Source: Kluyvera sp036759925
GTDB lineage: Bacteria; Pseudomonadota; Gammaproteobacteria; Enterobacterales; Enterobacteriaceae
DNA: 64,000 nucleotides
Assembly: GCF_036759925.1 (NCBI RefSeq)
Contig: NZ_JAPKIB010000003.1
Location: forward strand, 62,001-126,000
Reading direction: 5' to 3'
Position numbers and translations under genes: made by a program. The notes beneath the pieces are model-generated. The model was not told the origin of the DNA. It was given only the letters and a program-made list of their open reading frames with translations, and made no database searches. Position 1 is the stretch's first letter; every line of letters begins with the position of its first letter. Shown here one piece after another: positions 49,132 through 58,109 of this stretch.

Positions 49132-50121
49132 ATGAAAATCGCCGTTTACAGCACCAAGCAGTACGACAAAAAGTACCTGCAAAATGTTAATGAGACATAT
49201 GGCTTTGAACTTGAATTTTTTGATTTCCTGCTGACGGAAAAAACCGCGAAAACCGCCCACGGTTGTGAAGCGGTCTGTATTTTCGTCAACGATGACGGCA
49301 GCCGTCCGGTTCTGGAAGAGCTGAAAAGAATCGGCGTGAAGTATATTGCGCTGCGCTGTGCGGGCTTTAATAACGTCGACCTCGATGCGGCAAAAGAGCT
49401 GGGTCTGCGCGTGGTTCGCGTTCCGGCCTATTCACCGGAAGCCGTTGCTGAACACGCTATCGGCATGATGATGACGCTTAACCGTCGTATTCACCGTGCT
49501 TATCAGCGTACCCGTGATGCTAACTTCTCGCTGGAAGGCCTGACCGGCTTTACCATGTTTGGTAAAACCGCTGGGGTGATCGGTACCGGTAAAATCGGCG
49601 TTGCCGCCCTGCGCATTCTGAAAGGTTTTGGTATGCGTCTGCTGGCGTTTGACCCGTATCCAAGCGCCGCGGCATTGGAACTGGGCGTAGAGTACGTTGA
49701 CCTGCCGACGCTGTTCGCCGAGTCGGACGTTATCTCGCTGCACTGCCCGCTGACCGCGGATAACTATCATCTGCTCAACACGAGCGCGTTTGAGAAGATG
49801 AAAGACGGCGTGATGATCGTCAACACCAGTCGCGGTGCGTTAATTGATTCCCAGGCGGCGATTGAAGCGTTGAAGACGCAGAAAATTGGCGCGCTGGGGA
49901 TGGACGTGTACGAGAACGAGCGCGATCTGTTCTTTGAAGATAAGTCTAACGACGTGATTCAGGACGATGTGTTCCGCCGTCTGTCAGCCTGTCACAACGT
50001 ACTGTTTACCGGCCACCAGGCGTTCCTGACGGCGGAGGCGCTGACCAGCATTTCGGAGACGACGCTGGAGAACCTGCGCCAGATTGATACTGGGGCTGAT
50101 TGCCCTAACGCTATTGCTTGA
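49132..50121 (+). CDS. ldhA: Fermentative D-lactate dehydrogenase
   Basis: 329-residue NAD-dependent enzyme reducing pyruvate to D-lactate in anaerobic growth. D-2-hydroxyacid dehydrogenase motifs are LRCAGFNNVDLDAAKELG (Arg/Asn), the Rossmann GVIGTGKIG (about 151-159), HCPLTADNYHLLN, NTSRGALID with the catalytic Arg, Glu in LGMDVYENE, and the catalytic His in LFTGHQAFLT. The start after GGAGAAA gives MKIAVYSTKQYDKKY as in E. coli. The 242-bp upstream gap shared with ydbH holds the promoters. A long repeat copy begins about 40 bp after its stop. Confidence 0.96.
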   Translation: MKIAVYSTKQYDKKYLQNVNETYGFELEFFDFLLTEKTAKTAHGCEAVCIFVNDDGSRPVLEELKRIGVKYIALRCAGFNNVDLDAAKELGLRVVRVPAYSPEAVAEHAIGMMMTLNRRIHRAYQRTRDANFSLEGLTGFTMFGKTAGVIGTGKIGVAALRILKGFGMRLLAFDPYPSAAALELGVEYVDLPTLFAESDVISLHCPLTADNYHLLNTSAFEKMKDGVMIVNTSRGALIDSQAAIEALKTQKIGALGMDVYENERDLFFEDKSNDVIQDDVFRRLSACHNVLFTGHQAFLTAEALTSISETTLENLRQIDTGADCPNAIA

Positions 50122-50161
50122 TTCGTTGTGCGTTCTCCACATGGGTTGTGGAAAACGACTG

Positions 50162-50850
50162 AATATATGTCAGTTTGGTGAAGGGTTCCGTTCACTTTAC
50201 GTTAGGTGGAATATGAAGTTCCATCACCGGTGAACGGGCCAAGGGGTGCGGCCGCGCACCCCTTCGCAATCCCCGCGGCCCCGCAGGGAAATCGGTGCTT
50301 CGCACTGCGCTCCCCTACGACTCCAGCCTGCGGCACGGCGAAACTCGAGATTACTCGGCCCATCCATGGGCCTCGCCCCTTCGGGGCCAACGCAAGCGTT
50401 GTTCAAAATTGCTCCCGGCAATTTTGTCCTGTCTCGCTTCGCCTCAGTCCGCCATCCATGGCGGTCTGACCTTGTCTTCCGTGCTACGGCTCGCCGATTT
50501 CCAGCGGGGACTCTGCCGTTTCAGAAGCCTTTGTTTTGTTTTTCGATAAATTCAAAGACCGCACGGTTTTTGGTGGCGTCTAAATCGCCGAAGCGTTCCC
50601 TGTAGGCCGGGTCAGCCCACATGGATGTGGGCTGAGGGCGTGGTTCACATGGATGTGAACTCGCGCCCGACCCGAAGCCGGAAGGGATAAGCTGAGGGAA
50701 CCGCGCAGCGGCGATTTTGCCGCCAGAGCCCGGGGGTGCAGGGGGCGGCGGCGATTGGCCGCCCCTTGCGCGCTCCCTGCGCCCGCGCAGTTTATATGGC
50801 TAGAACTGGAAGGGAGCGCAACAACGCGATAAAGCCAAAAGTAGCTCCCC
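50162..50850. repeat. Long structured dispersed repeat, copy B
   Basis: Same element and orientation as copy A at 28987-29635. It is 40 bases longer because it retains TTGCCGCCAGAGCCCGGGGG-type sequence between two GCGATT direct repeats (50711 and 50751); copy A has one. The same palindromes are present (AAGGGGTGCGGCCGC..., GGCCCATCCATGGGCC, CCGCCATCCATGGCGG and others). It separates ldhA from hslJ, which are adjacent in E. coli, so it was gained here. The rest of the gap to 51013 (about 160 bp) contains only the hslJ promoter side. Confidence 0.85.
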
Positions 50851-51013
50851 TGATCAATCCCCGCCTCTTATAACCGCCACTAAGAATTTGACTAATAACG
50901 TCAGCCACCCGCCCGGGAAGCATTTTCCGCCAAGTCCCCCAGCCCTCTCCGGCTGTACAGTAACCCCTCAGTAGCATTCACCTGATCAATATATTTATAA
51001 GAAGTCTCAAGCA

Positions 51014-51454
51014 ATGAAGAAAATGTTATTCCTGCTGGCCGCAGCCGCTCTGCTTTCAGGCTGCGTCTATAACAGCAAAATGTCTACCGGCGGCGAACAG
51101 CTCCAGCATCACCGCTTCGTACTGGAAAGCGTGAATGGCAAAACCATCAATAGCAGTGATACTCCGCTTGACGTGAGCTTTGGTGAAAAGCAGCCGCTGT
51201 TGAACCATATTTATCTGTCCGGCGAGATGTGCAACCGCTTCTCCGGCACGGCAAAAATCAGCAACGGTGAACTAAAAGCATCCGATTTGACGACGACGCG
51301 CAAGATTTGTAGCGATGCGCAGCTGAACCAACTCGACGCCACGCTGAGTACCATGTTGCGTCAGGGCGCCCAGGTCGATTTAACCGAACAACAGTTAACG
51401 CTAGCAACGGCCGACCAGACGCTCATCTTTAAGCTCGCCGACCTGGTGCATTAA
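51014..51454 (+). CDS. hslJ: META-domain heat-inducible lipoprotein HslJ
   Basis: 146 residues. Lipoprotein signal MKKMLFLLAAAALLSGC (Cys17), then a META domain with HHRFVLESVNGKTIN, IYLSGEMCNRFSGTAKISNGEL and the paired cysteine in TTRKICSDAQLN. In E. coli HslJ is an outer-membrane lipoprotein linked to novobiocin resistance and heat shock. It converges on ydbJ with only 3 bp between the stops. Confidence 0.95.
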   Translation: MKKMLFLLAAAALLSGCVYNSKMSTGGEQLQHHRFVLESVNGKTINSSDTPLDVSFGEKQPLLNHIYLSGEMCNRFSGTAKISNGELKASDLTTTRKICSDAQLNQLDATLSTMLRQGAQVDLTEQQLTLATADQTLIFKLADLVH

Positions 51455-51457
51455 TTC

Positions 51458-51724
51458 TCAGTAGCTACCGCAGCTTCCCGCCGCCAACGATTGCTCGCTG
51501 CAACGTTTACCGTTCGGCAGCGCGCACATGCCAATGCTGGAGCCATCCAGCTGGCGGGCGGCGGAGAGCGACCCACCGATCATCGCGCAGTTTGCTTCGC
51601 CTGAGCTGGACATTGCCGCTCTCATCCCTGGCGTCACGTGTGCCGCCGTTGCCTGCTGAGCAGGTTCACTGCTACACGCGGATAATAAAAGCGCCGCACA
51701 CCCCACAAAAAAAGCAGCTCGCAT
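51458..51724 (-). CDS. ydbJ: DUF333 lipoprotein YdbJ
   Basis: 88 residues from the ATG after CGGAGGGAAGTG; upstream in-frame codons have no ribosome site. Lipobox CAALLLSAC (Cys17). The DUF333 hemolysin-like module reads ANCAMIGGSLSAARQLDGSSIGMCALPNGKRCSEQSL, a short Cys-containing repeat. Function unknown. It sits between hslJ and nifJ as in E. coli. Confidence 0.9.
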   Translation of the reverse strand: MRAAFFVGCAALLLSACSSEPAQQATAAHVTPGMRAAMSSSGEANCAMIGGSLSAARQLDGSSIGMCALPNGKRCSEQSLAAGSCGSY

Positions 51725-52032
51725 CACTTCCCTCCGAATCGCAAAAATAGGAACAAACCTATGCATCATAGGCAGCGCAGCCGCGCTCGTCGAGAGAGGA
51801 AACGCGCATTTATGCACCTTAGAAACATTTTCTGGCAATTTTGTGGCTAAAAACATTCGCGTCATTGATATAGACGCGCCCCAAGGACACAAAAGCAAAA
51901 ATGATTCAGCGCGGGGTTTGCTAAACTTCACCTAACATCATCGACAAGAGCGATGTGTCTATTAAGGATAAATTTCCGGTCTTCGGGATGCCCGTGGGCC
52001 ACTTTTCTGCGCAATGTAAGGTGTCATAACCA

Positions 52033-55000
52033 ATGATCACAACTGACGGTAATGGTGCGGTCGCCTCGGTGGCGTTCCGAACCAGTGAAGTCATCGCCAT
52101 TTACCCGATCACGCCGAGTTCAACCATGGCCGAGCAGGCCGATGCCTGGGCGGGGAATGGACTTAAAAACGTGTGGGGCGATGTCCCACGCGTGGTCGAA
52201 ATGCAGTCTGAAGCCGGCGCCATTGCCGCCGTGCATGGCGCGTTGCAAACCGGTGCGCTGTCGACCTCTTTCACCTCATCGCAGGGTCTGCTGCTGATGA
52301 TCCCTACGCTTTACAAACTGGCCGGTCAGCTGACCCCGTTTGTCCTGCACGTTGCAGCCCGAACCGTAGCGACCCACGCGCTGTCGATTTTCGGCGACCA
52401 CTCCGACGTCATGGCTATCCGCCAGACCGGCTGTGCGATGCTGTGTGCCGGTAGCGTTCAGGAAGCGCAGGACTTTGCGCTGATTTCACATATCTCCACG
52501 CTGAAAAGCCGCGTGCCGTTTATTCACTTCTTCGACGGCTTCCGCACCTCGCACGAAATCAACAAAATCGTACCGCTGTCGGATAACACCATTCGCGACC
52601 TGCTGCCGCAGGATGAAATCACCGCACACCGCGCCCGCGCGCTGAACCCAGAACACCCGGTGATTCGCGGTACCTCCGCAAACCCGGACACCTACTTCCA
52701 GTCTCGCGAAGCGACTAACCCGTGGTACAACGCGGTCTATGACCACGTTGAGCAGGCGATGGCTGATTTCGCCGACGCCACTGGTCGCCACTATAAGCCG
52801 TTCGAGTACTACGGCCATCCGCAGGCCGAGCGCGTGATTGTCATCATGGGCTCCGCCATCGGTACCTGTGAAGAGGTGGTGGATGAACTGCTGACCCGCG
52901 GCGAGAAAGTCGGCGTGCTGAAAGTGCGTCTCTATCGTCCATTCTCCGCTCAGCATTTACTGCAGGCACTGCCGGAAAGCGCGCGCAGCGTGGCGGTGCT
53001 CGACCGTACCAAAGAGCCTGGCGCAATGGCCGAACCGCTATACCTCGACGTGATGACCGCGCTGGCGGAAGCGTTCAATCAGGGCGAGCGTGAAACCTTA
53101 CCTCGCGTGATTGGCGGCCGCTACGGCCTGTCATCAAAAGAGTTTGGTCCGGACTGCGTGCTGGCTATCTTTAATGAATTATCGGAAGCGAAACCAAAAC
53201 CGCGCTTCACCGTCGGCATTTACGACGATGTCACCAACCTCTCCCTGCCGCTGCCGGAAAACACGCTGCCGTCGCGCGCGCGTCTGGAAGCGCTGTTCTA
53301 CGGCCTTGGTAGTGACGGTAGCGTCTCGGCTACCAAGAACAACATTAAAATCATCGGTAACTCGACGCCGTGGTTTGCGCAGGGTTACTTCGTCTACGAC
53401 TCCAAAAAGGCCGGCGGTCTGACGGTTTCTCACCTGCGCGTGAGCGATACGCCCATTCGCTCCGCCTACCTGGTGGCGCAGGCCGATTTCGTGGGCTGCC
53501 ACCAGCTGCAGTTTATCGACAAATACCAGATGGCCGAGCGCCTGAAGCCCGGCGGTATTTTCCTGCTCAATACCCCTTACAGCGCCGATGAAGTATGGGG
53601 ACGTCTGCCGCAGGAAGTGCAGGCCGTACTGAACCAGAAAAAAGCGCGCTTCTACGTGATTAACGCGGCGAAAATCGCCCGTGAATGCGGACTGGCCGCG
53701 CGTATTAATACCGTAATGCAGATGGCGTTCTTCCATTTGACGCAAATTCTGCCGGGTGATAGCGCGCTGATGGAGCTGCAAAACGCCATCGCTAAAAGCT
53801 ACAGCAGTAAAGGTCAGGATCTGGTTGAGCGTAACTGGCAGGCGCTGGCGCTGGCACGCGAGTCACTGTTCGAAGTGCCATTGCAGCAGGTCAACGCTAC
53901 CAGCCCGAACCGCCCGCCGGTGGTGTCCGACGCCGCTCCAGATTTCGTCAAAACCGTCACGGCCGCGATGCTCGCCGGGCTTGGCGATGCGCTGCCGGTC
54001 TCCGCACTGCCGCCGGACGGTACCTGGCCGGTGGGTACCACCCGCTGGGAAAAACGCAACATTGCCGAAGAGATCCCCATCTGGAAAGAGGGTCTCTGTA
54101 CCCAGTGTAACCACTGCGTCGCCGCCTGCCCGCACTCGGCGATTCGTGCCAAAGTGGTCTCTCCGGAAGAGATGGAAAACGCCCCGGCTTCCCTGCACTC
54201 TCTGGACGTGAAGTCCCGCGATATGCGCGGCCAGAAATACGTCCTGCAGGTGGCGCCTGAGGACTGCACCGGCTGTAACCTGTGCGTGGAAGTCTGCCCG
54301 GCGAAAGATCGTCAGGATCCAAGCATCAAGGCCATCAATATGATGTCCCGCCTGGAGCACGTTGAAGAAGAGAAAGTGAACTATGACTTCTTCCTCGACC
54401 TGCCGGAAATTGACCGCAGCAAGCTGGAGCGTATCGATATTCGGACCTCGCAGTTGATTACCCCGCTGTTTGAATACTCCGGTGCCTGCTCCGGCTGCGG
54501 CGAAACGCCGTATATCAAGCTGCTGACCCAGCTGTACGGCGACCGCATGCTGATTGCCAACGCCACCGGCTGTTCTTCTATCTACGGCGGTAACCTGCCA
54601 TCCACGCCGTACACCACCGATGCCAACGGTCGCGGCCCGGCGTGGGCCAACTCGCTGTTTGAAGATAACGCCGAGTTTGGCCTGGGCTTCCGCTTAACGG
54701 TCGATCAGCATCGCCAGCGCGTGATGCGCCTACTGGACGGTTTTGCCGAACATATCCCGACTGAGCTGAACGACGCGCTGCACGCCGATGCCACGCCGGA
54801 TGTCCGTCGCGAACAGGTCTCACAGCTTCGTATTGCACTGAAAGGTGTTGAGGGTGCTGAAGAGCTGCTGACCGATGCCGATGCGCTGGTCGAGAAATCT
54901 ATCTGGCTGATTGGCGGCGACGGCTGGGCCTACGATATTGGCTTCGGCGGCCTGGATCACGTGATGAGCCTGACCGAGAACGTCAATATTCTGGTGCTGG

Positions 55001-55560
55001 ATACCCAGTGTTATTCCAACACCGGCGGCCAGGCCTCTAAAGCGACCCCGCTCGGTGCGGTCACCAAGTTTGGCGAGCACGGCAAGCGTAAAGCGCGTAA
55101 AGATCTGGGCGTCAGCATGATGATGTACGGGCATGTTTATGTGGCGCAGATTTCACTCGGCGCGCAGCTCAACCAGACGGTGAAAGCGATTCAGGAAGCG
55201 GAGTCTTATCCGGGTCCGTCACTGATCATCGCCTACAGCCCTTGTGAAGAGCACGGTTACGATCTGGCGTTGAGCCACGATCAGATGCGCCAGCTTACCG
55301 CTACCGGCTTCTGGCCGCTGTTCCGCTTCGACCCGCGTCGCGCTGATGAAGGGAAAATCCCGCTGGCGCTGGACTCTCGCCCACCGTCAGACGCGTTAGC
55401 AGAAACGTTGATGAACGAGCAGCGCTTCCGTCGTCTGAACAGCCAGCAACCGGAAGTGGCCGAGCAGCTGTGGAAAGACGCGGCGGAAGATTTGCAGAAG
55501 CGCTACGACTTCCTCGCACAGCTGGCGGGGAAGGCTGAGAAGCCAACGCCGCAGGAATAA
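52033..55560 (+). CDS. nifJ: Pyruvate:flavodoxin/ferredoxin oxidoreductase (PFOR)
   Basis: 1175-residue homodimeric iron-sulfur enzyme (YdbK in E. coli) oxidising pyruvate to acetyl-CoA and CO2 and reducing flavodoxin or ferredoxin. Domains in order: the N-terminal pyrimidine-binding domain (TDGNGAVASVAFRTSEVIAIYPITPSS), domain II, the gamma-like domain (about 420-600), a two-[4Fe-4S] ferredoxin domain (CTQCNHCVAACPH near 693; CTGCNLCVEVCPA near 750), and the thiamine-diphosphate domain with GACSGCGETPY for the third cluster and GDGWAYDIGFGGLDH for the Mg-diphosphate motif. Length is normal. In enterobacteria it serves oxidative-stress and flavodoxin reduction, and nitrogen fixation where nif genes exist; none are seen here. 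Confidence 0.96.
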   Translation: MITTDGNGAVASVAFRTSEVIAIYPITPSSTMAEQADAWAGNGLKNVWGDVPRVVEMQSEAGAIAAVHGALQTGALSTSFTSSQGLLLMIPTLYKLAGQLTPFVLHVAARTVATHALSIFGDHSDVMAIRQTGCAMLCAGSVQEAQDFALISHISTLKSRVPFIHFFDGFRTSHEINKIVPLSDNTIRDLLPQDEITAHRARALNPEHPVIRGTSANPDTYFQSREATNPWYNAVYDHVEQAMADFADATGRHYKPFEYYGHPQAERVIVIMGSAIGTCEEVVDELLTRGEKVGVLKVRLYRPFSAQHLLQALPESARSVAVLDRTKEPGAMAEPLYLDVMTALAEAFNQGERETLPRVIGGRYGLSSKEFGPDCVLAIFNELSEAKPKPRFTVGIYDDVTNLSLPLPENTLPSRARLEALFYGLGSDGSVSATKNNIKIIGNSTPWFAQGYFVYDSKKAGGLTVSHLRVSDTPIRSAYLVAQADFVGCHQLQFIDKYQMAERLKPGGIFLLNTPYSADEVWGRLPQEVQAVLNQKKARFYVINAAKIARECGLAARINTVMQMAFFHLTQILPGDSALMELQNAIAKSYSSKGQDLVERNWQALALARESLFEVPLQQVNATSPNRPPVVSDAAPDFVKTVTAAMLAGLGDALPVSALPPDGTWPVGTTRWEKRNIAEEIPIWKEGLCTQCNHCVAACPHSAIRAKVVSPEEMENAPASLHSLDVKSRDMRGQKYVLQVAPEDCTGCNLCVEVCPAKDRQDPSIKAINMMSRLEHVEEEKVNYDFFLDLPEIDRSKLERIDIRTSQLITPLFEYSGACSGCGETPYIKLLTQLYGDRMLIANATGCSSIYGGNLPSTPYTTDANGRGPAWANSLFEDNAEFGLGFRLTVDQHRQRVMRLLDGFAEHIPTELNDALHADATPDVRREQVSQLRIALKGVEGAEELLTDADALVEKSIWLIGGDGWAYDIGFGGLDHVMSLTENVNILVLDTQCYSNTGGQASKATPLGAVTKFGEHGKRKARKDLGVSMMMYGHVYVAQISLGAQLNQTVKAIQEAESYPGPSLIIAYSPCEEHGYDLALSHDQMRQLTATGFWPLFRFDPRRADEGKIPLALDSRPPSDALAETLMNEQRFRRLNSQQPEVAEQLWKDAAEDLQKRYDFLAQLAGKAEKPTPQE

Positions 55561-55574
55561 GTAGATTGACCAAT

Positions 55575-55604
55575 AACCGCCTTCAACATGAAGGCGGTTT
55601 TTTT
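55575..55604 (+). terminator. Intrinsic terminator of nifJ
   Basis: Stem AACCGCCTTC/GAAGGCGGTT with loop AACAT, then seven T. The AT-rich stretch from 55605 to 55941 beyond it shows nothing I can support as a gene. Confidence 0.92.
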
Positions 55605-55941
55605 GCATGTAAAATAACGGCCCATTTAGCCAGCACCGTTACATTTGTTTTTATGCACTCGATCACACTATTTAATCGGATATGGATAAAATACCTTCTT
55701 CTTATCCTTAACAAAGTATCAGGAATAGTTTTATTACCGTGTGTCAGAATATTCTCTACACACAAAACACCCTTCTCACTCCCCTTCATTTTTCATCATT
55801 TATTTAAATTCGCCAATCGCCACGCGCAAATTAGTCGCGCATTAATTGCGCAAGAACAGATGGCCATTCATCATCCAGGCCACGGTTTGACGTCAATGGA
55901 ATTTTTGCTAAGCCCATGAAAAAAAGATCAAAAAAGAGGAA

Positions 55942-56045
55942 TAAAAAAAGCCCGAATGAGGGTTCGGGCTTGTCATTTCATATGACGAAGAAGGTAAATG
56001 ACACACGGCAACTTAAATACGTTGTGTGACAAAAAGGCATATAAC
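55942..56045 (-). ncRNA. micC: MicC small regulatory RNA
   Basis: The minus strand reads GTTATATGCCTTTTTGTCAC at its 5' end (56045 downward), close to E. coli MicC (GUUAUAUGCCUUUAUUGUCAC), and ends GACAAGCCCGAAC...GGGCTTTTTTT, the MicC terminator (hairpin 55950-55972, U-run to 55942). Location between nifJ and ompN, opposite to ompN, is exactly that of E. coli micC. MicC is an Hfq-dependent RNA that blocks ompC translation by pairing through its 5' end; in Salmonella it also targets ompD. The middle (about 30 nt) differs from E. coli, leaving the seed and terminator conserved. The 5' end is inferred by alignment from memory. Confidence 0.88.
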
Positions 56046-56273
56046 GCAGATAGCTTACGGCAGGGAATATTCTTTGTATAATTTTTATTTTATATATTTT
56101 AAAGAAAATCATTCATCAAAATTATTATCATTTCATAGGAATTATATTCTTTAGATTTTACTTATGTTGTAACAAATGTTATTTACCATCTCCGATAGGT
56201 CTCCTTTAGCATTGCCTTACTTCCTCCATTTGAGTGGAAGTGCGCGAATAAAAATACTAAAGGAATAATTTCA

Positions 56274-57413
56274 ATGAACAGAAAAGTACTGGCCCTCGTT
56301 ATCCCTGCGCTGTTAGCAGCAGGCGCAGCTCATGCCGCAGAAGTTTATAATAAAGACGGCAACAAATTAGACATCTATGGCAAGGTAGATGGTCTGCACT
56401 ATTTCTCCAGCAACTCCAGCAACGATGGCGATCAGAGCTACGTTCGTTTCGGTTTTAAAGGCGAAACTCAGATTAACGATATGCTGACTGGTTATGGCCA
56501 GTGGGAATATAACGTTCAGGCAAATGACACCGAAAGCAACACCGACAACGCATGGACCCGTCTGGGCTTCGCCGGTCTGAAGTTCGGCGACTACGGTTCA
56601 TTCGACTATGGTCGTAACTACGGCGTGCTGTACGACGTAGAAGGTTGGACCGATATGCTGCCAGAATTCGGCGGTGACTCCTACACTAACGCTGACAACT
56701 TCATGACTGGTCGTGCTAACGGTGTGGCTACCTACCGCAACAACGATTTCTTCGGTCTGGTTGATGGCCTGAACTTTGCTCTGCAGTACCAGGGTAAAAA
56801 CGAAAACCAGAGCGGCGAAAGCGACGTTGGCACCAACAACCGTAGCGATGGCAATACCCGTAAAGACAACGGTGACGGCTTCGGTATGTCCACCTCTTAC
56901 GATCTGGGTATGGGCGTAAGCGCTGCAGCTGCATACGCAACGTCCGATCGTACTAGCGACCAGATCACCAACAGCAATGCTGGTGGCGATAAAGCTGATG
57001 CATGGACCGTTGGTCTGAAATATGACGCTAACAATATCTATCTGGCGTCCATGTATTCTGAAACCCGCAACATGACTCCGTACGGTAATCTCAACGGCGT
57101 TGCAAATAAAACTCAGAACTATGAAGTGACTGCACAGTACCAGTTCGACTTCGGTCTGCGTCCAGCAATTTCTTACCTGCAGTCTAAAGGTAAGGATCTG
57201 GGTGCAACTCACGACGGTGGCGTTTACTATACTGGCGGCGACAAAGACCTGGTTAAATACCTGGATCTGGGCGCAACCTACTACTTCAACAAAAACATGT
57301 CCACCTATGTTGATTATAAAATCAACCTGTTGGACGGTAACGATTCCTTCTATCAGGATAACGGTATCAACACCGATAACGTTGTTGCACTGGGTCTGGT
57401 TTACCAGTTCTAA
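56274..57413 (+). CDS. ompN: Outer-membrane porin OmpN (OmpC/OmpF family)
   Basis: 379-residue trimeric general porin. Signal peptide MNRKVLALVIPALLAAGAAHA; mature protein AEVYNKDGNKLDIYGKVDGLHYF. The constriction loop L3 includes WTDMLPEFGGDSYTNADNFMTGRANGVATYRN, and the last strand ends VVALGLVYQF with terminal Phe for BAM. It matches OmpN (called OmpK37 in Klebsiella). It lies downstream of nifJ and micC as in E. coli. The long 228-bp leader region has AT-rich sequence where OmpR-type sites would be expected, and expression is usually low. An internal Gly/Asn-rich loop (ESDVGTNNRSDGNTRKDNG) is variable. Confidence 0.94.
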   Translation: MNRKVLALVIPALLAAGAAHAAEVYNKDGNKLDIYGKVDGLHYFSSNSSNDGDQSYVRFGFKGETQINDMLTGYGQWEYNVQANDTESNTDNAWTRLGFAGLKFGDYGSFDYGRNYGVLYDVEGWTDMLPEFGGDSYTNADNFMTGRANGVATYRNNDFFGLVDGLNFALQYQGKNENQSGESDVGTNNRSDGNTRKDNGDGFGMSTSYDLGMGVSAAAAYATSDRTSDQITNSNAGGDKADAWTVGLKYDANNIYLASMYSETRNMTPYGNLNGVANKTQNYEVTAQYQFDFGLRPAISYLQSKGKDLGATHDGGVYYTGGDKDLVKYLDLGATYYFNKNMSTYVDYKINLLDGNDSFYQDNGINTDNVVALGLVYQF

Positions 57414-57423
57414 TGCAACAAAA

Positions 57424-57454
57424 AACCCGCTGGCGACAGCGGGTTTTCTTTTTT
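57424..57454 (+). terminator. Intrinsic terminator of ompN
   Basis: AACCCGCTG/CAGCGGGTT stem, loop GCGA, then TTCTTTTTT. Confidence 0.92.
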
Positions 57455-57471
57455 ACCACGTCAGCACGGCC

Positions 57472-57756
57472 TCACTGCACCGCACTTTCCCCGTGAATTT
57501 CACCCTTAAACCCGGTTTTGGCAATCGCCGCCAGCAATTGTTGGTTATCGAAACTCTCCGGCACCACCACTTCAGCCTGACGCGTTTTCAGCGACGCTTT
57601 CGCCTTAATCACCCCATCGGTCGTACGCAACGCCTGATTAATTGAAATCACGCACAGCGGGCAGTTCATCTCGCCAATATCAATGGTCACCAGCTTATCG
57701 GCGGCCCAGCTCAGCGGCGTAACGAGCATCAACGCCAGACATACTGCTTTTTTCAT
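57472..57756 (-). CDS. MerP-like periplasmic heavy-metal-binding protein
   Basis: 94 residues. Signal peptide MKKAVCLALMLVTPLSWA; one HMA-type ferredoxin fold with the metal motif GEMNCPLCVISINQALRTTDGV (CxxC at 32-35) in place of the MerP motif MTCAAC. Its ATG overlaps the stop of the MerT-like gene (ATGA). By analogy with MerP it would bind a soft metal ion in the periplasm and pass it to the MerT-like protein. The CPLC motif, rather than the CAAC typical of mercury proteins, leaves the metal open. Confidence 0.88.
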   Translation of the reverse strand: MKKAVCLALMLVTPLSWAADKLVTIDIGEMNCPLCVISINQALRTTDGVIKAKASLKTRQAEVVVPESFDNQQLLAAIAKTGFKGEIHGESAVQ

Positions 57757-58109
57757 TCCATCCACTCCCAAATCCAGGGCAGAACATAAGGATAGGTGAT
57801 AAGCGCCAGCACCAGCGGTACCGACAGCCAGTAAAGCCACACCAGTACCCGACGGCTCACCACATTGACGCACACCGGCTTCGACGACAAATGCAAACGC
57901 CAGAATCCGCGCGCCATCAGCCCTACCGCAACGACGATCATCGGGAACTGCAGCCAGGACGCGCCGGGAATACCCACCAGCCCCGCCGCCGAGATGCCAA
58001 ACAGCAGATACAGCAGCGGCCCAATGCAGCACAGCGTCGAGGCACCGGCAGCGACGATCGCCGCCAGTAGCGTCAGGACACCGCCCTTAATGCTGTTCGA
58101 CGCTGACAT
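57753..58109 (-). CDS. MerT-like inner-membrane transport protein
   Basis: 118 residues with three predicted helices. Helix 1 carries the vicinal cysteine pair (AAGASTLCCIGPLLYLLFG, Cys27-Cys28), the MerT hallmark. A third cysteine lies in the cytosolic loop (KPVCVNVVSRRVL), where MerT has its second pair. In Tn501-type operons MerT moves Hg(II) inward to MerA. Here no merA, merR or lyase gene is present; it lies between a transglutaminase-like gene (23-bp overlap) and a MerP-like gene (4-bp overlap). Substrate and direction are therefore uncertain. Confidence 0.85.
   Translation of the reverse strand: MSASNSIKGGVLTLLAAIVAAGASTLCCIGPLLYLLFGISAAGLVGIPGASWLQFPMIVVAVGLMARGFWRLHLSSKPVCVNVVSRRVLVWLYWLSVPLVLALITYPYVLPWIWEWME

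Noticed and set aside
55566..55919. 117-residue frame after nifJ
   Set aside because: It starts inside the nifJ terminator, has no ribosome site and codes for an implausible mix of hydrophobic residues.
57472..58109. A mercury resistance operon
   Set aside because: No merR, merA, merC or merB gene and the MerP-like motif is CPLC; not supported as mercury resistance.
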